NCBI GenBank assembly: GCA_019454045.1
Contig: SKCR01036756.1
Location: forward strand, 1 to 64,000
DNA from: Zanthoxylum bungeanum
Taxonomy: Eukaryota > Streptophyta > Magnoliopsida > Sapindales > Rutaceae
Direction: 5' to 3'
DNA: 64,000 nt
A program made the position numbers and the translations under genes. The notes beneath the pieces are model-generated. The model worked only from the letters and a program-made list of their open reading frames with translations, was not told where the DNA came from and searched no databases. This document shows, piece after piece, positions 11,526 through 23,056 of this stretch; the stretch's first letter is position 1, and each line of letters starts with the position of its first letter.

Positions 11526-12160
11526 TTATGAAGTTACAGTATTTTGTAATGGATGAATAATTTATATGGATTAATGTATGGTTGTTGATTTTAATTACGC
11601 TTTAGATATGATTGAAATATTAACGTAATGATTAATAGTATAACTATGATATATTTGTTTTCAATTATTATTTTTAATGATACACATTTAGCGTCGAAAT
11701 TGTTTACATTTGGCGTCGAAATTATTATTATTTTTAATGATACACATTTAGCGTCGAAATTGTTTACATTTGGCGTCGCAATTATTCGACGCTATATGTC
11801 TTAAATTTCCCGGAAAAAACCCAAAATTTTTAATAAACCGCCAATTTTTTAGCGTCGAAATTGTGGACGCTAAAATGAATTTATTTCGACGCTAAAGGTG
11901 ATATTAGCGTCGACTGTTGTTATTCGACGCTAAATATGAAAAATTTAATTTCCCGGGAAAATAACCCTAAATTTTAATTGACCGCCTAATTATTAGCGTC
12001 GAATTTTTCGACGCTAAAAGACTGTTAATTCGACGCTAAATGTCGTCCAAATCCCTAAAACCAGAGACCTCTTCTCTTCTGCGCAAACGACCCAAATTCG
12101 CCCAACCTTGCATTTCTCCTGCAATTCTCGGCTTATACTCATTGCAAGCAACAAATTTAA
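11526..12160 (+). promoter_or_regulatory. Intergenic GCGTCGAAA array and leader of the second CACTA gene
   Basis: Positions 11686-12045 repeat the terminal motif in both orientations, including a tandem copy of a segment of about 58 bp (about 11667-11780). A pyrimidine-rich leader then follows (12060-12160), ending at donor AAG|GTGAGT (12162). This mirrors the arrangement in front of the first gene and implies a separate promoter for the second gene. Confidence 0.6.
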
Positions 12161-12161
12161 G

Positions 12162-12876
12162 GTGAGTCTCACTTTTTGATTTTTATTTGATGCTTGATGA
12201 TGATGAATGATGATGATTATTGTTGATGATGAATGATGATGATTATTGTTGATGATGCTTGTTGATGATGAATGATGATGATTATTGTTTATGATGATAC
12301 TTGTTGTTGATTGTTGTTGATGACAATGATTGTTGTTGATGATTGTTGATGATTTTGTTGATGATTATTGTTGATGGTTGATGATGATTTTATCGAAATT
12401 AGAGGGACGAATATGATATGAATGAAGGATGATGATCGACGAATTAAAGGGACGGGGACGGCAGAATTCTGGGCAGAACACAGCTGCTGTGTTCTGCCCA
12501 GAATTCTGGCAGCAATTCTGGGAAGAACAGCTGCTGTGTTCGCCCAGAATCTGGGCAGAACAGACACATCAGTGTTCTGCCCAGAATTCTGGGCAGAACA
12601 GGCAGGCCCAGAATTCTGGGCAGAACAGGCAGCCCCCGATGGTTTTCCGTTTAACTTCGTCGTCCATTTAGTACAGTATGTGTTTTGGAATTCGAAACTT
12701 CGTATAGTATAGTATGTGTTTTGGAATGTTTGTATGTGTTTTGGAATTCGAAACTTACGAAAGTGAGCATTCGATGTGATAAGCGCTTTTGTTAAGTTGT
12801 ATTGACTTGTATGGATATGTATGTATATGTATAAGAACTTTGGAATTTGATGATGCTAATGCGACGGGTTTTGCAG
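12162..12876 (+). other. Leader intron with TGA microsatellite and palindromic repeats
   Basis: Bounded by GTGAGT at 12162 and TTTTGCAG ending at 12876, immediately before the ATG. It holds a (TGATGA)n-type microsatellite (12182-12390) and an array of the 20-mer palindrome half TGTTCTGCCCAGAATTCTGG and its complement (about 12460-12630). Confidence 0.6.
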
Positions 12877-14312
12877 ATGGCACCGGGCAATCGCAAACGG
12901 GCTACCGCGACTCCATCTACATCAACAAGGGCAACTGGCCCTGGTGATTTCTCTGCTAGCACAGGTGAGTCCAGTACAGTGAAGGGTCGAGGACGCACCC
13001 GTGGCCTGGGGTTGGCTAAGTACGTTAAGGCTCACGGCCGTATTCAATACAGATATCAGAGGATGGACACACTCAAGTCGGACAACATAATTCAGCGTTT
13101 AATACAGCCATAGGAGCTACAGCTCGATATGAAGCTCCCCAAAACTACGTATCTTGGAGAAAGATACCGTGGGAGACAAAAATGAACCAGCTATTCCCTT
13201 CGCTACTTGTAAGTTTTCGATATTGTTTGTTATTTAACATTTTTATTTGATACTTATTTTTACTCGAATTTTCATGTAGGAATGGTTCGAGTTCGATCTG
13301 ACCCAAGTGAATGTCCAACAATATATTGACTACCACATGGGGAAAAGTTATAAAGATTATAGAACAAAAGTCCTGAAACCAATATTCGACGAACATGGAC
13401 CTTCAAATGCTCCACAACACAAGCCTGATTTTATAGAGGAACAAGATTGGACATTCTTATGTGAGCTTTGGTCTAGCAAAAAACACGAGGTAAATTTTGA
13501 AATAAACAGAAATTTATAATTGTCTTTGTTTTCGGTACTTACAGTGTTGGTGAATACAGGATAAATGTCACGCAAATGCGGAAAATCGAAGTCACTTGCG
13601 TTTTAACCACCGTGCAGGTTCGAAGCCATTTATCCAACATCGTGCCGAACATTCTGAGGTAAATATATCCTAACGTAAAATTTAACAGTTAATTGTTTTT
13701 ACTATCTGGAATAATATTGAATTTATTTTATGTTTATAACAGAGTAACACAGGTGAGGTGCAATCATTTCCAGATTTTTTCCGTGTGACGCATTACAATG
13801 ACAAGAAGAAATGGATAAATGAAGAAGCCGAACGCTGCTATGTAAGTTTCAGTTTTTAAAATAAAATAATTAATATTATATATGTTAAATTTTTTTCTCA
13901 AATTCTAATATTAACTTTTTTTTTGAAACAGAACGAAATGACGGAACTCCAACATCAAACTCAGGAGACAGGGACCGACCCCATACCAGATGAGCAGCTG
14001 TCGCAAATGGTTTTCAAGAATCAGACAGCTTACAACGTTGGTCTTGGCACTCGTAAGAAGCCAACGTCATCTGCACGCAATAATGGTAATTCGGACAATG
14101 TCTCTCTTCGAGACGAGTTAGTCACCACCAAAGACGAGCTGCAGCAGACTAAGGAGAAGCTACAACAGGTCACGGTGGACCACGAGAAGAAGATGATGGA
14201 CCACGAGAAGAAGATGGAGCAGTTGGAACAGCAACTGCTGGCTTTCCGTCAGATGTTCGAGGCCTCAATGAGTCATGGTGCATCGGGCTCGAGCGTCCCC
14301 CCATCACAGTAG
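12877..14312 (+). pseudogene. TNPA-like plant transposase (Ptta/En/Spm family), frameshifted
   Basis: Exons inferred: 12877-13208, 13280-13489, 13560-13658, 13743-13841 and 13932-14312, all with GT..AG borders. The product starts MAPGNRKRATATPS, passes through a basic RGRTRGLGLAKY segment, then the family core (NYVSWRKIPWETKMNQLFP, WTFLCELWSSKKHE, FRVTHYNDKKKWINEEAERCY). It ends in a coiled coil rich in K, E and Q (about 14110-14250) and a Ser/Gly tail. A frameshift at about 13045 separates the N-terminal part from the in-frame continuation into FNTAIGATARYEAP. In En/Spm the TNPA protein binds subterminal repeats and holds the ends together; that role is inferred here. Confidence 0.85.
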
Positions 14313-14499
14313 TAATTAATTTTATATTTAGTTTTGTATAAACATTTTGAACAAATAGATTTAATATAATATTTCTTTTTTCTAAAACAAATTTCAATAT
14401 AATATTTCGTCATTAATTACATTTTTTTTCAACTAAATTAAATATTTTAGACCAAAAAATAAGTAAATTACTAATTTTTAAAAAAATAAATTATTTACT

Positions 14500-14960
14500 T
14501 TTAGCGTCGAATATTTCGACGCTAATAGTATACAAAATGGCCACATTTATTTCTTTTTAAATATATGTAGCTACGTCGACTAGTTTCGACGCTAAAGGTG
14601 ACTTTTAGCGTCGACAAATATCGACGCTAATAGTAAAAAACATGGTCGCTATAAGCTTACATATAATACTTTTTTAATATACTTTAGCGTCGAAATGTTT
14701 CGACGCTAAAAGTTTGAATTTTTGCGTCGATATATTTCGTCGCCAAATATACAATATAGCGTCGAAAATTTTACTTTAGCGTCGAAATCAATTGGACGCA
14801 GAATTCTCTTTTTTAGCGTCGCATTTACTTATTTCGACGCTAAAAGTGGTTTTCGTCGACATTTTATCGTCCATTGTTTGCGTCTAATTTTTTCGACGCT
14901 AAATATAATTTGCGTCGAAATTGTCACTTATGGCGTCGAAACAATTCGACGCTAAATGGT
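14500..14960. repeat. 3' subterminal GCGTCGAAA array
   Basis: The same GCGTCGAAA/TTTCGACGC motif family as at the 5' end, direct and inverted, extending to the 3' terminus. It lies directly downstream of the TNPA-like gene, after an AT-rich stretch at 14313-14500. Confidence 0.85.
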
Positions 14961-14975
14961 CTAATTCTTGTAGTG

Positions 14976-15329
14976 ATTTGATAATTCACGGAAGGAAATT
15001 CGATCTTACAATACTAATAATTGGTAAAAACTAATTAGCAAGATTAAAATAGCTATAAATTTCAATGCCGATGATGAAATTGAGAGCGCTTTTGATATTA
15101 CCAAACTCTCATTGAAACTGCTAAAAGTACTCAAGCTCAGTGAAACCATTATCAAATAAAATAGACTAAATTAACCAACCAATATTAACCCTTATATATG
15201 TATACTAATAATTAAGTAAACTTTGAAACAATATAATTGTAAAAGAAAATACACACATTTGATGCTCTTATATGTTAGAACTTAGAACAAAGAAATTACT
15301 CAACTTAGCTAAACTGTATATAAATTTCA
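14976..15329. other. Spacer, nothing recognised
   Basis: AT-rich DNA without coding similarity or clear repeats that I can see. Confidence 0.5.
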
Positions 15330-15486
15330 CGTCCATTGACTTGGTGGTGTAGGGTTCAATATCTCACATTGAAGTTATGAGTCCGAATCAGTGCGTTTCC
15401 GGACAATCGGGGGTTTTACATGTTTCGCTTAAGCCCAAAAGAGGTTGTTTGGCCGTAGAATTTCCAAGGATTTAAAAAAAAAAAAC
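15330..15486 (+). mobile_element. SINE copy, plus strand
   Basis: Begins near an A-box-like CTTGGTGGTGTAGGGTTCAA, has a degenerate B box (GAGTCCGAATCAG) and ends in poly-A at 15474-15485. The body shares GGTTTTAC.TG.TTCG and the pre-tail AATTTCCAAGGATTTAAAA with the SINE at 6402, so they are one family. I find no clear target duplication. Confidence 0.65.
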
Positions 15487-15962
15487 ATAAGAGACAAAAG
15501 AAAAAATTTGACATTAGAAAGAAAATAGAATAACTTTTATTTCAAAATCTAGTTGGGGCAAATGTCGCAACCGATCCTCAACTAGCTTCGTCAGTGAGTA
15601 CATTCATTGAATACATAGCAATTATATGAAGAAAAAGGGAAAAAAAAAATAATAATAAAGAAGATATGGGAATAATAAGTGAATATTGAAGATATTGGAG
15701 ATAAAATCTGCAGTCAAATTATTGGTATGAATTCTGATATCTTAAGTTCTTGTGCATGCATGCATATGCATCCAAGCATGACTGTAGTCATTTTCTTTCG
15801 TTTAATTAAAAAAAAAAAAAAAACTTTATCTTCTGACTAACATTCTTTGGGTCGTTTCATTTGACTGCATGCATGCCAGCATGGAGACTTATGAGACGAG
15901 CCTTTTTGCAAAATCATGAACAATCATATTTATACAAAATGGTGATAAAATAATATCTAATT
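15487..15962. other. Spacer, nothing recognised
   Basis: AT-rich intergenic DNA with A-runs and the short palindromic TGCATGCATGCATATGCA region near 15752. I see no gene. Confidence 0.5.
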
Positions 15963-16533
15963 AGGCTTGATCGTTGTTCGGTTTCGGAACCGAATCGGCG
16001 ATTCTGGTTCCTGCTGAAGAAGAAATCGGAACCAAACCGTACAGTGTATTGTTCGTTTCGGTTATAATTCCCCTTTGTTTTAGTTAAACAAATACAATAA
16101 TGATAATTCGTAATTTAGTAATTAGGTAATATTCATATAATCACAATACACAATATTAAGTAAAATATTTTTGGAAAACAATTAACAATTATACCTTGAT
16201 AAATTAATTTTTTATTAATTAAAGTATAAATTAATAAATATTAATTTAAATATTTTCTTGATTAATTAATAAAATTTTTCGGTTATGCGAATCGGTTTCG
16301 TGGTTTGGATTGGCGGTTCAGTTCAAAAGGTTCGGTTTCGATTTGGTTCAACCATCGGTTTCGGTTCGGTTCAAGGTTCAGTTCCTCAAATTGGAAGAAC
16401 CAAAATCGAACTGATTCTTCGGCGGTTCCGGTTCAGCTCAGAACCGTCAAACTATTGACTGATTCGATTCGGATCCTGACCCGATTTGATTCCGGTCTGG
16501 TTCGCGGTTCGAAACCAAATCGTAGTCAAGCCT
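15963..16533. mobile_element. hAT-like MITE with AGGCTTGA termini
   Basis: Short inverted termini AGGCTTGA/TCAAGCCT, with flanking 8-mers ATCTAATT (15955-15962) and ATCTAAAA (16534-16541) matching at six of eight positions, as in an aged hAT duplication. Both arms are dense in GGTTCGGTTTC-type motifs and the centre is AT-rich. No coding capacity. Confidence 0.65.
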
Positions 16534-16671
16534 ATCTAAAACCATGTAATTTCAATTATTTAAAAAAAAAAAAAACTCAATAATTAAAATTATTTAGTTT
16601 TGAAAGTTATTTTATCCCATTTTTTTACTCTTTTGTACAAATATCATTTTCCAACTTCTTATAATAAGTGT

Positions 16672-17010
16672 TTTCAGAACCGGACTAGTGATCGAACAGA
16701 TGATTCAAAAGGTTCAATGAGCCAGTGGTTTGACCGGTTGAATCGTTCTGAAAAAATCAGCAAAATCAGCTTACGTCATAAATAGTTTTATTTAATTAAA
16801 AATTATTAAAAATATTAAATTTTAAATTTTAACTTTTAACTTTTTTATTTTAATAATTAAAAAATTGAACTAGTCTGGTCCAATTCACTAATTTTGACCG
16901 ATTTTGACTGATTTTAATCTATTTTTTTCGAACCGATTTTTATCGTATAAACCGGATGAACACAAGATTGGTTCCTAATTCGACTGGCCGATTCAGTCGG
17001 ATTTTAAAAA
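16672..17010. mobile_element. Probable MITE with CCGG-rich arms
   Basis: The arms CAGAACCGGACTAGTGATCGAAC and the reverse complement of the right end are imperfectly inverted, and the AT-rich centre is non-coding. I cannot fix the ends or a target duplication, so the call rests on composition and symmetry. Confidence 0.4.
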
Positions 17011-17378
17011 TTATGCTCATAATTTCTCAGTTTATATTTTGTCCTTTGCTAGTGCCTCCAGTTTCTCAAAATATGCTGTGGGTGCCGTATGGCAATTTTT
17101 AAATTTTTTGCTTCCATTCCCTTGCATCATTTGTTTCCATTCATTGATATGATATTTTGTTTTGTCATAAAGCTCCTACATAACAATATGGGTCTCGATC
17201 TCATCCTTGTAACAACTCTACACGACACTTGTATATTGAGAAATTCTGTATTTTATTAAATGCGGCCAAAATATTATAGTACTGATATTTAGTTACAAAA
17301 TAATTTTTTAAAAAAAAAAAGAAAAAGAAAATACAAACCCCAATGCAACGTTATTGTCTTTGTAATAGATTGCAGTTG
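17011..17378. other. Spacer, nothing recognised
   Basis: I see no gene or repeat in this stretch. Confidence 0.5.
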
Positions 17379-18078
17379 CACTACAAGAAAAAAAAAAGCC
17401 TTTAATGTCCAAAGATTTCGTCGCTAAAAGTCAAAATTTCAATGCTAAAGGTCTTATGTTTCGAAATAAAATTTCAACTCAAAAGCTTCTGAATATATTT
17501 AGCGTCAAAAATTGATTTCGATGCTAAAAATATATCTTCAACTATAAAATATTTTATCGCTAAAAATACTAATTTTTAGCGTCGAAAATCATTTTTGACG
17601 CTAAATACCTTCCTCGACCAAGCTTTCGCGTCAAAATTTTATTTCGACGCAGAAGACCTTTAGTGACGAAATGTTTTGACGCTAAAGGTCAAAATAATAA
17701 TAATAAAAATACAAATACAAAATTTATTATAATTAGTTTTAAAAATTAATTATAACAAAATTGACATTGCAAATTAATTTCATACTGAATTTCATTACAA
17801 AACTAATTAAATATTTAGAAAACATAAAAACATTATTATAAATTTGTTATAAAAAATTATAACAAAGATATCTTTATTGATATAAAAAATATATAAAATT
17901 TATCACAATAAAAAAATATAAAAAACAATTTTTTTATATATATATTTTCTTCTTCTTCACTTTCATTTGTTTTTCATAAGCGAAATGTTTACCTTCTAGC
18001 GTCGAAATTAAAATTCAATACTAAATGGTTATTAGCGTCGATAATATTTTGACGCTAAATGTCCATTTTATTGTAGTG
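17379..18078. mobile_element. 700-bp non-autonomous CACTA derivative
   Basis: Starts CACTACAAGAAAA and ends TTGTAGTG, with a 3-bp duplication TTG at 17376-17378 and 18079-18081. Subterminal DNA has the GCGTCGAAA/TTCGACGCTAAA motifs of the 8.1-kb element at 6832, with an AT-rich centre, so it is most likely a deletion derivative or MITE mobilised by that family. Confidence 0.88.
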
Positions 18079-18106
18079 TTGGTTAAGTTAGTTGAATTTC
18101 ACATTA

Positions 18107-18117
18107 TACATACATAC

Positions 18118-18154
<37 letters not shown>

Positions 18155-18266
18155 CACACGTATATATATATATATATATATATATAAGTGTAAGCTTTTG
18201 TATAAGATTTGTATTGGTGTTATATATATAAGTGTAAGCTTTTGTATAAGATTTGTATTTGGTGTT
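18107..18266. repeat. Microsatellite and short tandem duplication
   Basis: A (CATA)n, (CATATA)n and (TA)n run to about 18186. A segment of about 37 bp beginning TAAGTGTAAGCTTTTGTATA is then duplicated (about 18185-18221 and 18229-18266). Confidence 0.85.
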
Positions 18267-19204
18267 GAGTTAAACTTTTTGAAGAGTTTTTTAATTGGCG
18301 ATTGGTAATTATTGGATAATAATTTAAATGTAATTGAATCTTAATTGTGTATTGTTATTAAAATACGTGTTAAAATATGCACTAGATTCAAATCCGAGTA
18401 AATATCATTTATATGCCTATATTTTAGCTTTAAATCCCATTACATCTTTATATATAGTTTGCAAAATACCTCAACACATCCCTCTAACTTAATTATTAAC
18501 TGAATTTCACCTTTTTACCCATATTCATTTTAGATAATTAACATTATAAAAATATATAAACCAAAAAAAATGTGAATTATATAAATTTTAACAAAAATCA
18601 AATTTATTTGTAAGAATTTAAAATATATTAACAACTATGCTCTATTGAAGATTTTAATATTTTTTTTTATTGTATATGTTATTGTTAATTTTTTATTTCT
18701 TTAAATTAATTTTTTTGTATGTTTATATATAATCACCACTAAATTCAAATAAATGAAAATACATGAAGTATTTTCTTAATTAAATTATAAATGTTAAAAA
18801 GTAATCGTAATACTCTAATTTAATATTTGAATATCTGCTGTCATATGAAATATATTTTACATGATTAATAATTACAATGTTAATTAAAATAATAATAATT
18901 AAATTAATAGTTAATTCTTTTTAATTTAAATAATTTTTATTTATTTTCAAAAAAAGTTTTATTTAGTTTGACAAAATTAAATCCCTCTTAATTTAAATAA
19001 TTTTCATTTTTTGTTAAAAAGAAATTTTTTATCATTTATTTTAATTATTTAAAATTTTCAAGGATAAAATTGTCAAACTAAGTAAAACAAATTGTCAAAC
19101 TAAGTAAAAACTTGAGAAGGAATGGTATTTTCAGGTATTTTTAAATTATAAGGATGTTATGAAAAATTGAAACAAAATATAAAAATATGATGGACATTTA
19201 GATT
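18267..19204. other. AT-rich spacer, nothing recognised
   Basis: Very AT-rich non-coding DNA without features I can support. Confidence 0.5.
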
Positions 19205-19405
19205 GCGTTTGGTAGAGCGGCGGACGAACGTTAACACTAGTGTTTCAACGCTCTGTCAAACATTTACTTTAACGCTAGCGTTAACGCTTACAGAATCATA
19301 ATCTCATAATATGAACTTATTTTTTGACATTAGTTTATACTTTAACGTTTGTTCTTTATTTTATAAGATAACTTGTACTCTTTGATAATATTCTCTGCCA
19401 AACAC
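19205..19405. mobile_element. Possible short MITE with GCGTTTGG termini
   Basis: The 13-mers GCGTTTGGTAGAG (19205-19217) and CTCTGCCAAACAC (19393-19405) are inverted with two mismatches, about 200 bp apart. GYGTTTGG ends are common in small plant MITEs. I see no convincing target duplication. Confidence 0.4.
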
Positions 19406-19754
19406 ACTTGTACCCTTCAAATTATTTACAATATCTCCGACCTTTATATCTGAAGAGTTTGCCAAAGAGAGTCTTAAGGTGGACGTACATGTTTATTGTT
19501 ACAAGAAATATTAAATCTCTAAAATGATAAATAGAAAATAGAGTTATACAAAATCCGAGGATTAATTTTATGAAACAATAAAATATGAGTGATTTGATAT
19601 TATTAATTAATAAATATGTAACATATGTAATTATATTAAATATAATTATTAATAATTTTTTAATTTTTTAATATGTGATATTATTATTATATTATAGACT
19701 TTTTTTTAAAAAATTAAAATTACTATTCAATACAAATTATATTCACCGTTAAAA

Positions 19755-21154
19755 CCAAATATTGGGATTTCCGGAATCATGGAAGGGGCTGATATCTAAC
19801 TGTATCTCTTCACTCAGCTACTCTGTTATTATTAACGGCAAGGTTAGAGGGTTGATTCGTCCACAAAGGGGGTTGAGGCAGGGATGTCTGTTATCTCCTT
19901 ATCTCTTCATTTTGTGTGCTGAAGCACTATCAGGACTACTAAATAAAAGAATCAGGGAGGCAGATTTTGGAGGGATAAAATTTGGGAAAGATGTAGTAGT
20001 ATCCCACTTATTTTTTGCGGATGATAGCTTGGTGTTCACAAAGGCCTCTACTAGAGACTGTTCGAATTTAAAAGTGCTCTTTGATTGCTATGCTACGGCC
20101 TCAGGTCAGATTTTTAATTATGCTAAGTCTTCAATTTTATTCAGCCCCAATACTTGCCCAGCCACAGTTGAAGGAATTAAAAGTATTCTTAAGCTGAATT
20201 CGGCCTCTCACCATGAGAGATATCTGTGACTACCCTCTATTGTGAGCAGGAAAAAAAAGAAACTTTTCAATGAGATTAAGAACAAGGTTACTCAGAGAGC
20301 TATTAAATGGCTTGGTAGAACATTCTCCAGTGGCGGTAAAGAAGTTCTAATTAAAGCAGTTGCACAAGCAATCCCATCTTATGCAATGAGTGTGTTTAAG
20401 CTCCCTCGTGGGTTATGTGAAGAGATGCACAAGAAGCTAAATGCGTTTTGGTGGGGTTCTTCCAGTGAGAAAAAAAGGATACATTGGGCCAGCTGGGATA
20501 GGCTTAGCAAATCAAAAGTAGAAGGGGGAATGGGGTTTAGAGATTTAGAACTCTTTAACAAAGCTCTATTGGCGAAGCAGGGTTGGCGAATTTTGCAAAG
20601 CCCGGAATCCTTAGTGGCAGTAGTGCTAAGAGCTGGGTATTTCAGAGATGGAAACTTCCTCAATGCCAAATTAGGGCACAACCCGTCCTTTATTTGGAGA
20701 AGTATCCTTTGGGGCAGAGCATTACTGCAAAAAGGAATTCGGTGGAGGATTGGGAATGGGGACAGTGTGACAATCATGGAGAGTAGTTGGTTGTCTAGAC
20801 CAAACCTTTTAAAACGAATTATGAGCAAATTGTTGCCCGGGAATGCAAAAGTTAGCTGTCTGCTCTTGGGTAATCAAGGTTGGAATGAAGACTTAGTCAA
20901 GGAAATTTTTTTCGATGAAGATGCGAAGGAAGTTCTGAACATCCCCTTGCCTAAAGGATCAATGCAGGATAAGTTGATATGGCATTTTGACAAGAGGGGA
21001 ATTTTTTCGGTGAAATCGGCGTATCACCTTGCTAGGAACAGTGAGATGACAACTGAAGAATGTTCCTCATCAAGCTCGACTTACAATCTCTGGGGAAAAT
21101 TAGGGAGCTTACGCCTGCCTGAAAAAGTTAAGATCTTCATTTGGAAGGGGCTGT
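19755..21154 (+). pseudogene. L1-type LINE reverse transcriptase, 5'-truncated
   Basis: One frame reads GFPESWKGLISNCISS, GLRQGCLLSPYLFILCAEA, the catalytic block FADDSLVFTKAS, then SGQIFNYAKS, a single TGA at 20227-20229 and LPSIVSRKKKK. It continues through the thumb and linker (KWLGRTFSSGGKEVLIKAVAQAIPSYAMS, FWWGSS, GGMGFRDLELFNKALLAKQGWR) into the zinc-binding RT domain (KVKIFIWKGL). The upstream ORF1 and endonuclease are absent, typical of 5' truncation. The RT ends at 21154, where an Athila-like element is inserted; reading resumes at 37634. Apart from one stop the RT is intact, so the LINE was young when it was interrupted. Confidence 0.93.
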
Positions 21155-22120
21155 TGACCGGCGTAAACACACATGTATAACGCAAGCATACGTATCGTTC
21201 AAGTAGTATAAAAAGTATCGATCCCACGAGGACTTAATACCTAAGCTATTAATTTTATGAGGTCAAATGATTACTAGTATCTAACAGGTTGTTTGATTGA
21301 TTTGAAATGACGACGATTCTAAATTTAAAGACAAGTAAATAAAATTGTTTGAAAGTAAATTTTAAGAAAATTCAATATTAAAAACTATCTAGGGTTGTGA
21401 ATCTTTTCAATATTATTTAAAGATGAAGTGGTTATCCTATAGTTGGGTAATATATTAATTTATTAACCTGGAACACTAAATTATGTGAAAGCCTTTGTCG
21501 ATGGTCAGACACAAATACCCAGTTTAACCCAATTGAACCATATGTCTATGTCAACCAAATTATCTGGATTCATTAAGTTTAAGTTCCAATTATGGCCACC
21601 TCCTCCCGACAGGTATATGTCTATCCTGTAAGGAAATCTATTAAAGGGTTATCTATCCTCAATCCTGTAAGGAAATCTATTAAAGGGTTATCTATCCTCA
21701 AGGAAGATCGTGGGCTATTGAGTCTAAGGTCTCAAACTTAAAATCCCTATGACTAGTTCATTTTAAGTTTACTTAATCAATTTTATTAATGGCCACTTAA
21801 TAAAAAGCATTAAGATTAAGACTAAATAAATAAATCTTTATATTACCCAAACTATAATCTAACCCTTATAAACCGGTGATATTGAAATTCATCACAACCC
21901 TAGATAACTAACTTAGTTATGACACATGACTAGGGCTAGTAAAAACTTAAAAGTAAAAGCCATAAAGTAAAAATGCGAAATAGTAAATGCGGTAAAGTAA
22001 ATACTGAAAAGTAAATAACAATAAAATAAAATGCTAAGGTAAAAGGAATTACTTTTACTATTTACTATTTTAGATATCTCTCATAAAATAATATATAAAC
22101 TTGTGATAATATTACCAACC

Positions 22121-22315
22121 AGCCATATAGGCGGTAACCTGATTAATTCACATTATGTTCGACCAGCCATAAAGGCGGTATGATTTGTCCATGAACCTGC
22201 CATATAGGCGATAAGAAAATTTAATTATCAACCAGCCATATAGGCGGTATCCTTGATTAGTCGGGTTTAAACCAATTTAAATTTAATAGCCAACCGAACA
22301 ATATGACGGTATCCT
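22121..22315. repeat. LTR array of ACCAGCCATATAGGCGG units
   Basis: Five imperfect copies of a 17-20 bp unit, spaced about 35-60 bp, lie downstream of the LTR TATA box, hence in the transcribed R/U5 part. Matching arrays are at 36424-36620 and, more degraded, 54331-54530. Confidence 0.75.
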
Positions 22316-22620
22316 TATTAAGTCAAATTTTAAATAGTAAATATATTATATTTAAGGGAGATTAATCTAAATAGTAACAGTAAAAGAATTACATTTCACC
22401 TTAGCAATGAGAAGTTACCTCATCATGGTTGAATAGTAAAACTGAAACAGTAAAAACAAGATAAATTACTATTACTATTACAGAAAGTAATTACTATTAC
22501 AGAATGTAATTAAAAATTAATTACAAAACTTAAATTAAAAGAAATTAAAGAGAGAAACTTCATATTTACATCAAAGAAATGAGAGAGAATGGTGCCACTA
22601 AAACTGAAATCTCGAGCTCA

Positions 22621-22633
22621 ATTTATAGATAAT
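22621..22633 (-). promoter_or_regulatory. TATA box of the 3' LTR
   Basis: Minus-strand TCTATAAAT at about 22629-22621, just upstream of a leader with CTCTCTC-type sequence. The equivalent in the 5' LTR is at 36939-36931. The G-box array lies about 115-430 bp upstream. Confidence 0.6.
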
Positions 22634-22743
22634 TTTTGCGTCCAGCGTCGCGACGCCAAAGGCTTCAGCGTAGCGACGCTGGACCTGTTTACTTTGGTCC
22701 ACGCGGGTTGACCACGCGCATTGTTGGCATAATCTCGTGATGA

Positions 22744-23056
22744 CACGTGTCACGCGGTAAAGGTGGTGCAATAGGAAGACGACACGTGGCAGACGGTGAT
22801 TGGCTGAGCTATCGGTCTAATGAACATCTGACACGTGGCACGCATTTAGGATTGGTCCAATGAGAGATTAACACGTGGCAGCATGTGAGTCGTCGGTAAT
22901 TCGGTCCAATGAAAACTCGACACGTGTCACGCGCTTGCTTTGGTCCAATGAGATTTCGACACATGGTAGACGACGCATTTTAGCTGATCTTTCTGTGATG
23001 ATGACACGTGGCACGGCGCACGTTAGCAAGTCCATTTTCTCAGATTCTGACACGTG
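22744..23056 (-). promoter_or_regulatory. Eight-site G-box/ABRE-like array in U3 (3' LTR)
   Basis: CACGTG cores start at 22744, 22783, 22832, 22872, 22921, 23005 and 23051, with a decayed CACATG at 22962. Steps are 39-49 bp. Most sites read GACACGTGGC or GACACGTGTC, and GGTCCAATGA (CCAAT-type) motifs sit between several. Such G-boxes bind bZIP and bHLH factors in plants; response to ABA, light or stress is inferred. Confidence 0.8.

Larger units (their letters stand above)
6832..14975 (+). mobile_element. 8.1-kb CACTA element with TNPD-like and TNPA-like genes
   Basis: Termini CACTACAAGAATTA at 6832 and its reverse complement ending at 14975, with a 3-bp duplication ATT at 6829-6831 and 14976-14978. 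Arrays of GCGTCGAAA/TTTCGACGC lie at both ends (6850-7500 and 14500-14960), and a third array sits between the two genes (11686-12045). The first gene encodes a TNP2-family transposase and the second a Ptta/En/Spm family DNA-binding accessory protein. Both have frameshifts, so this copy looks inactive although structurally complete. Confidence 0.95.

Noticed and set aside
18025..18231. 68-codon frame with HIHIHI and YIYIYI runs
   Set aside because: Produced by the CATATA/TA microsatellite.
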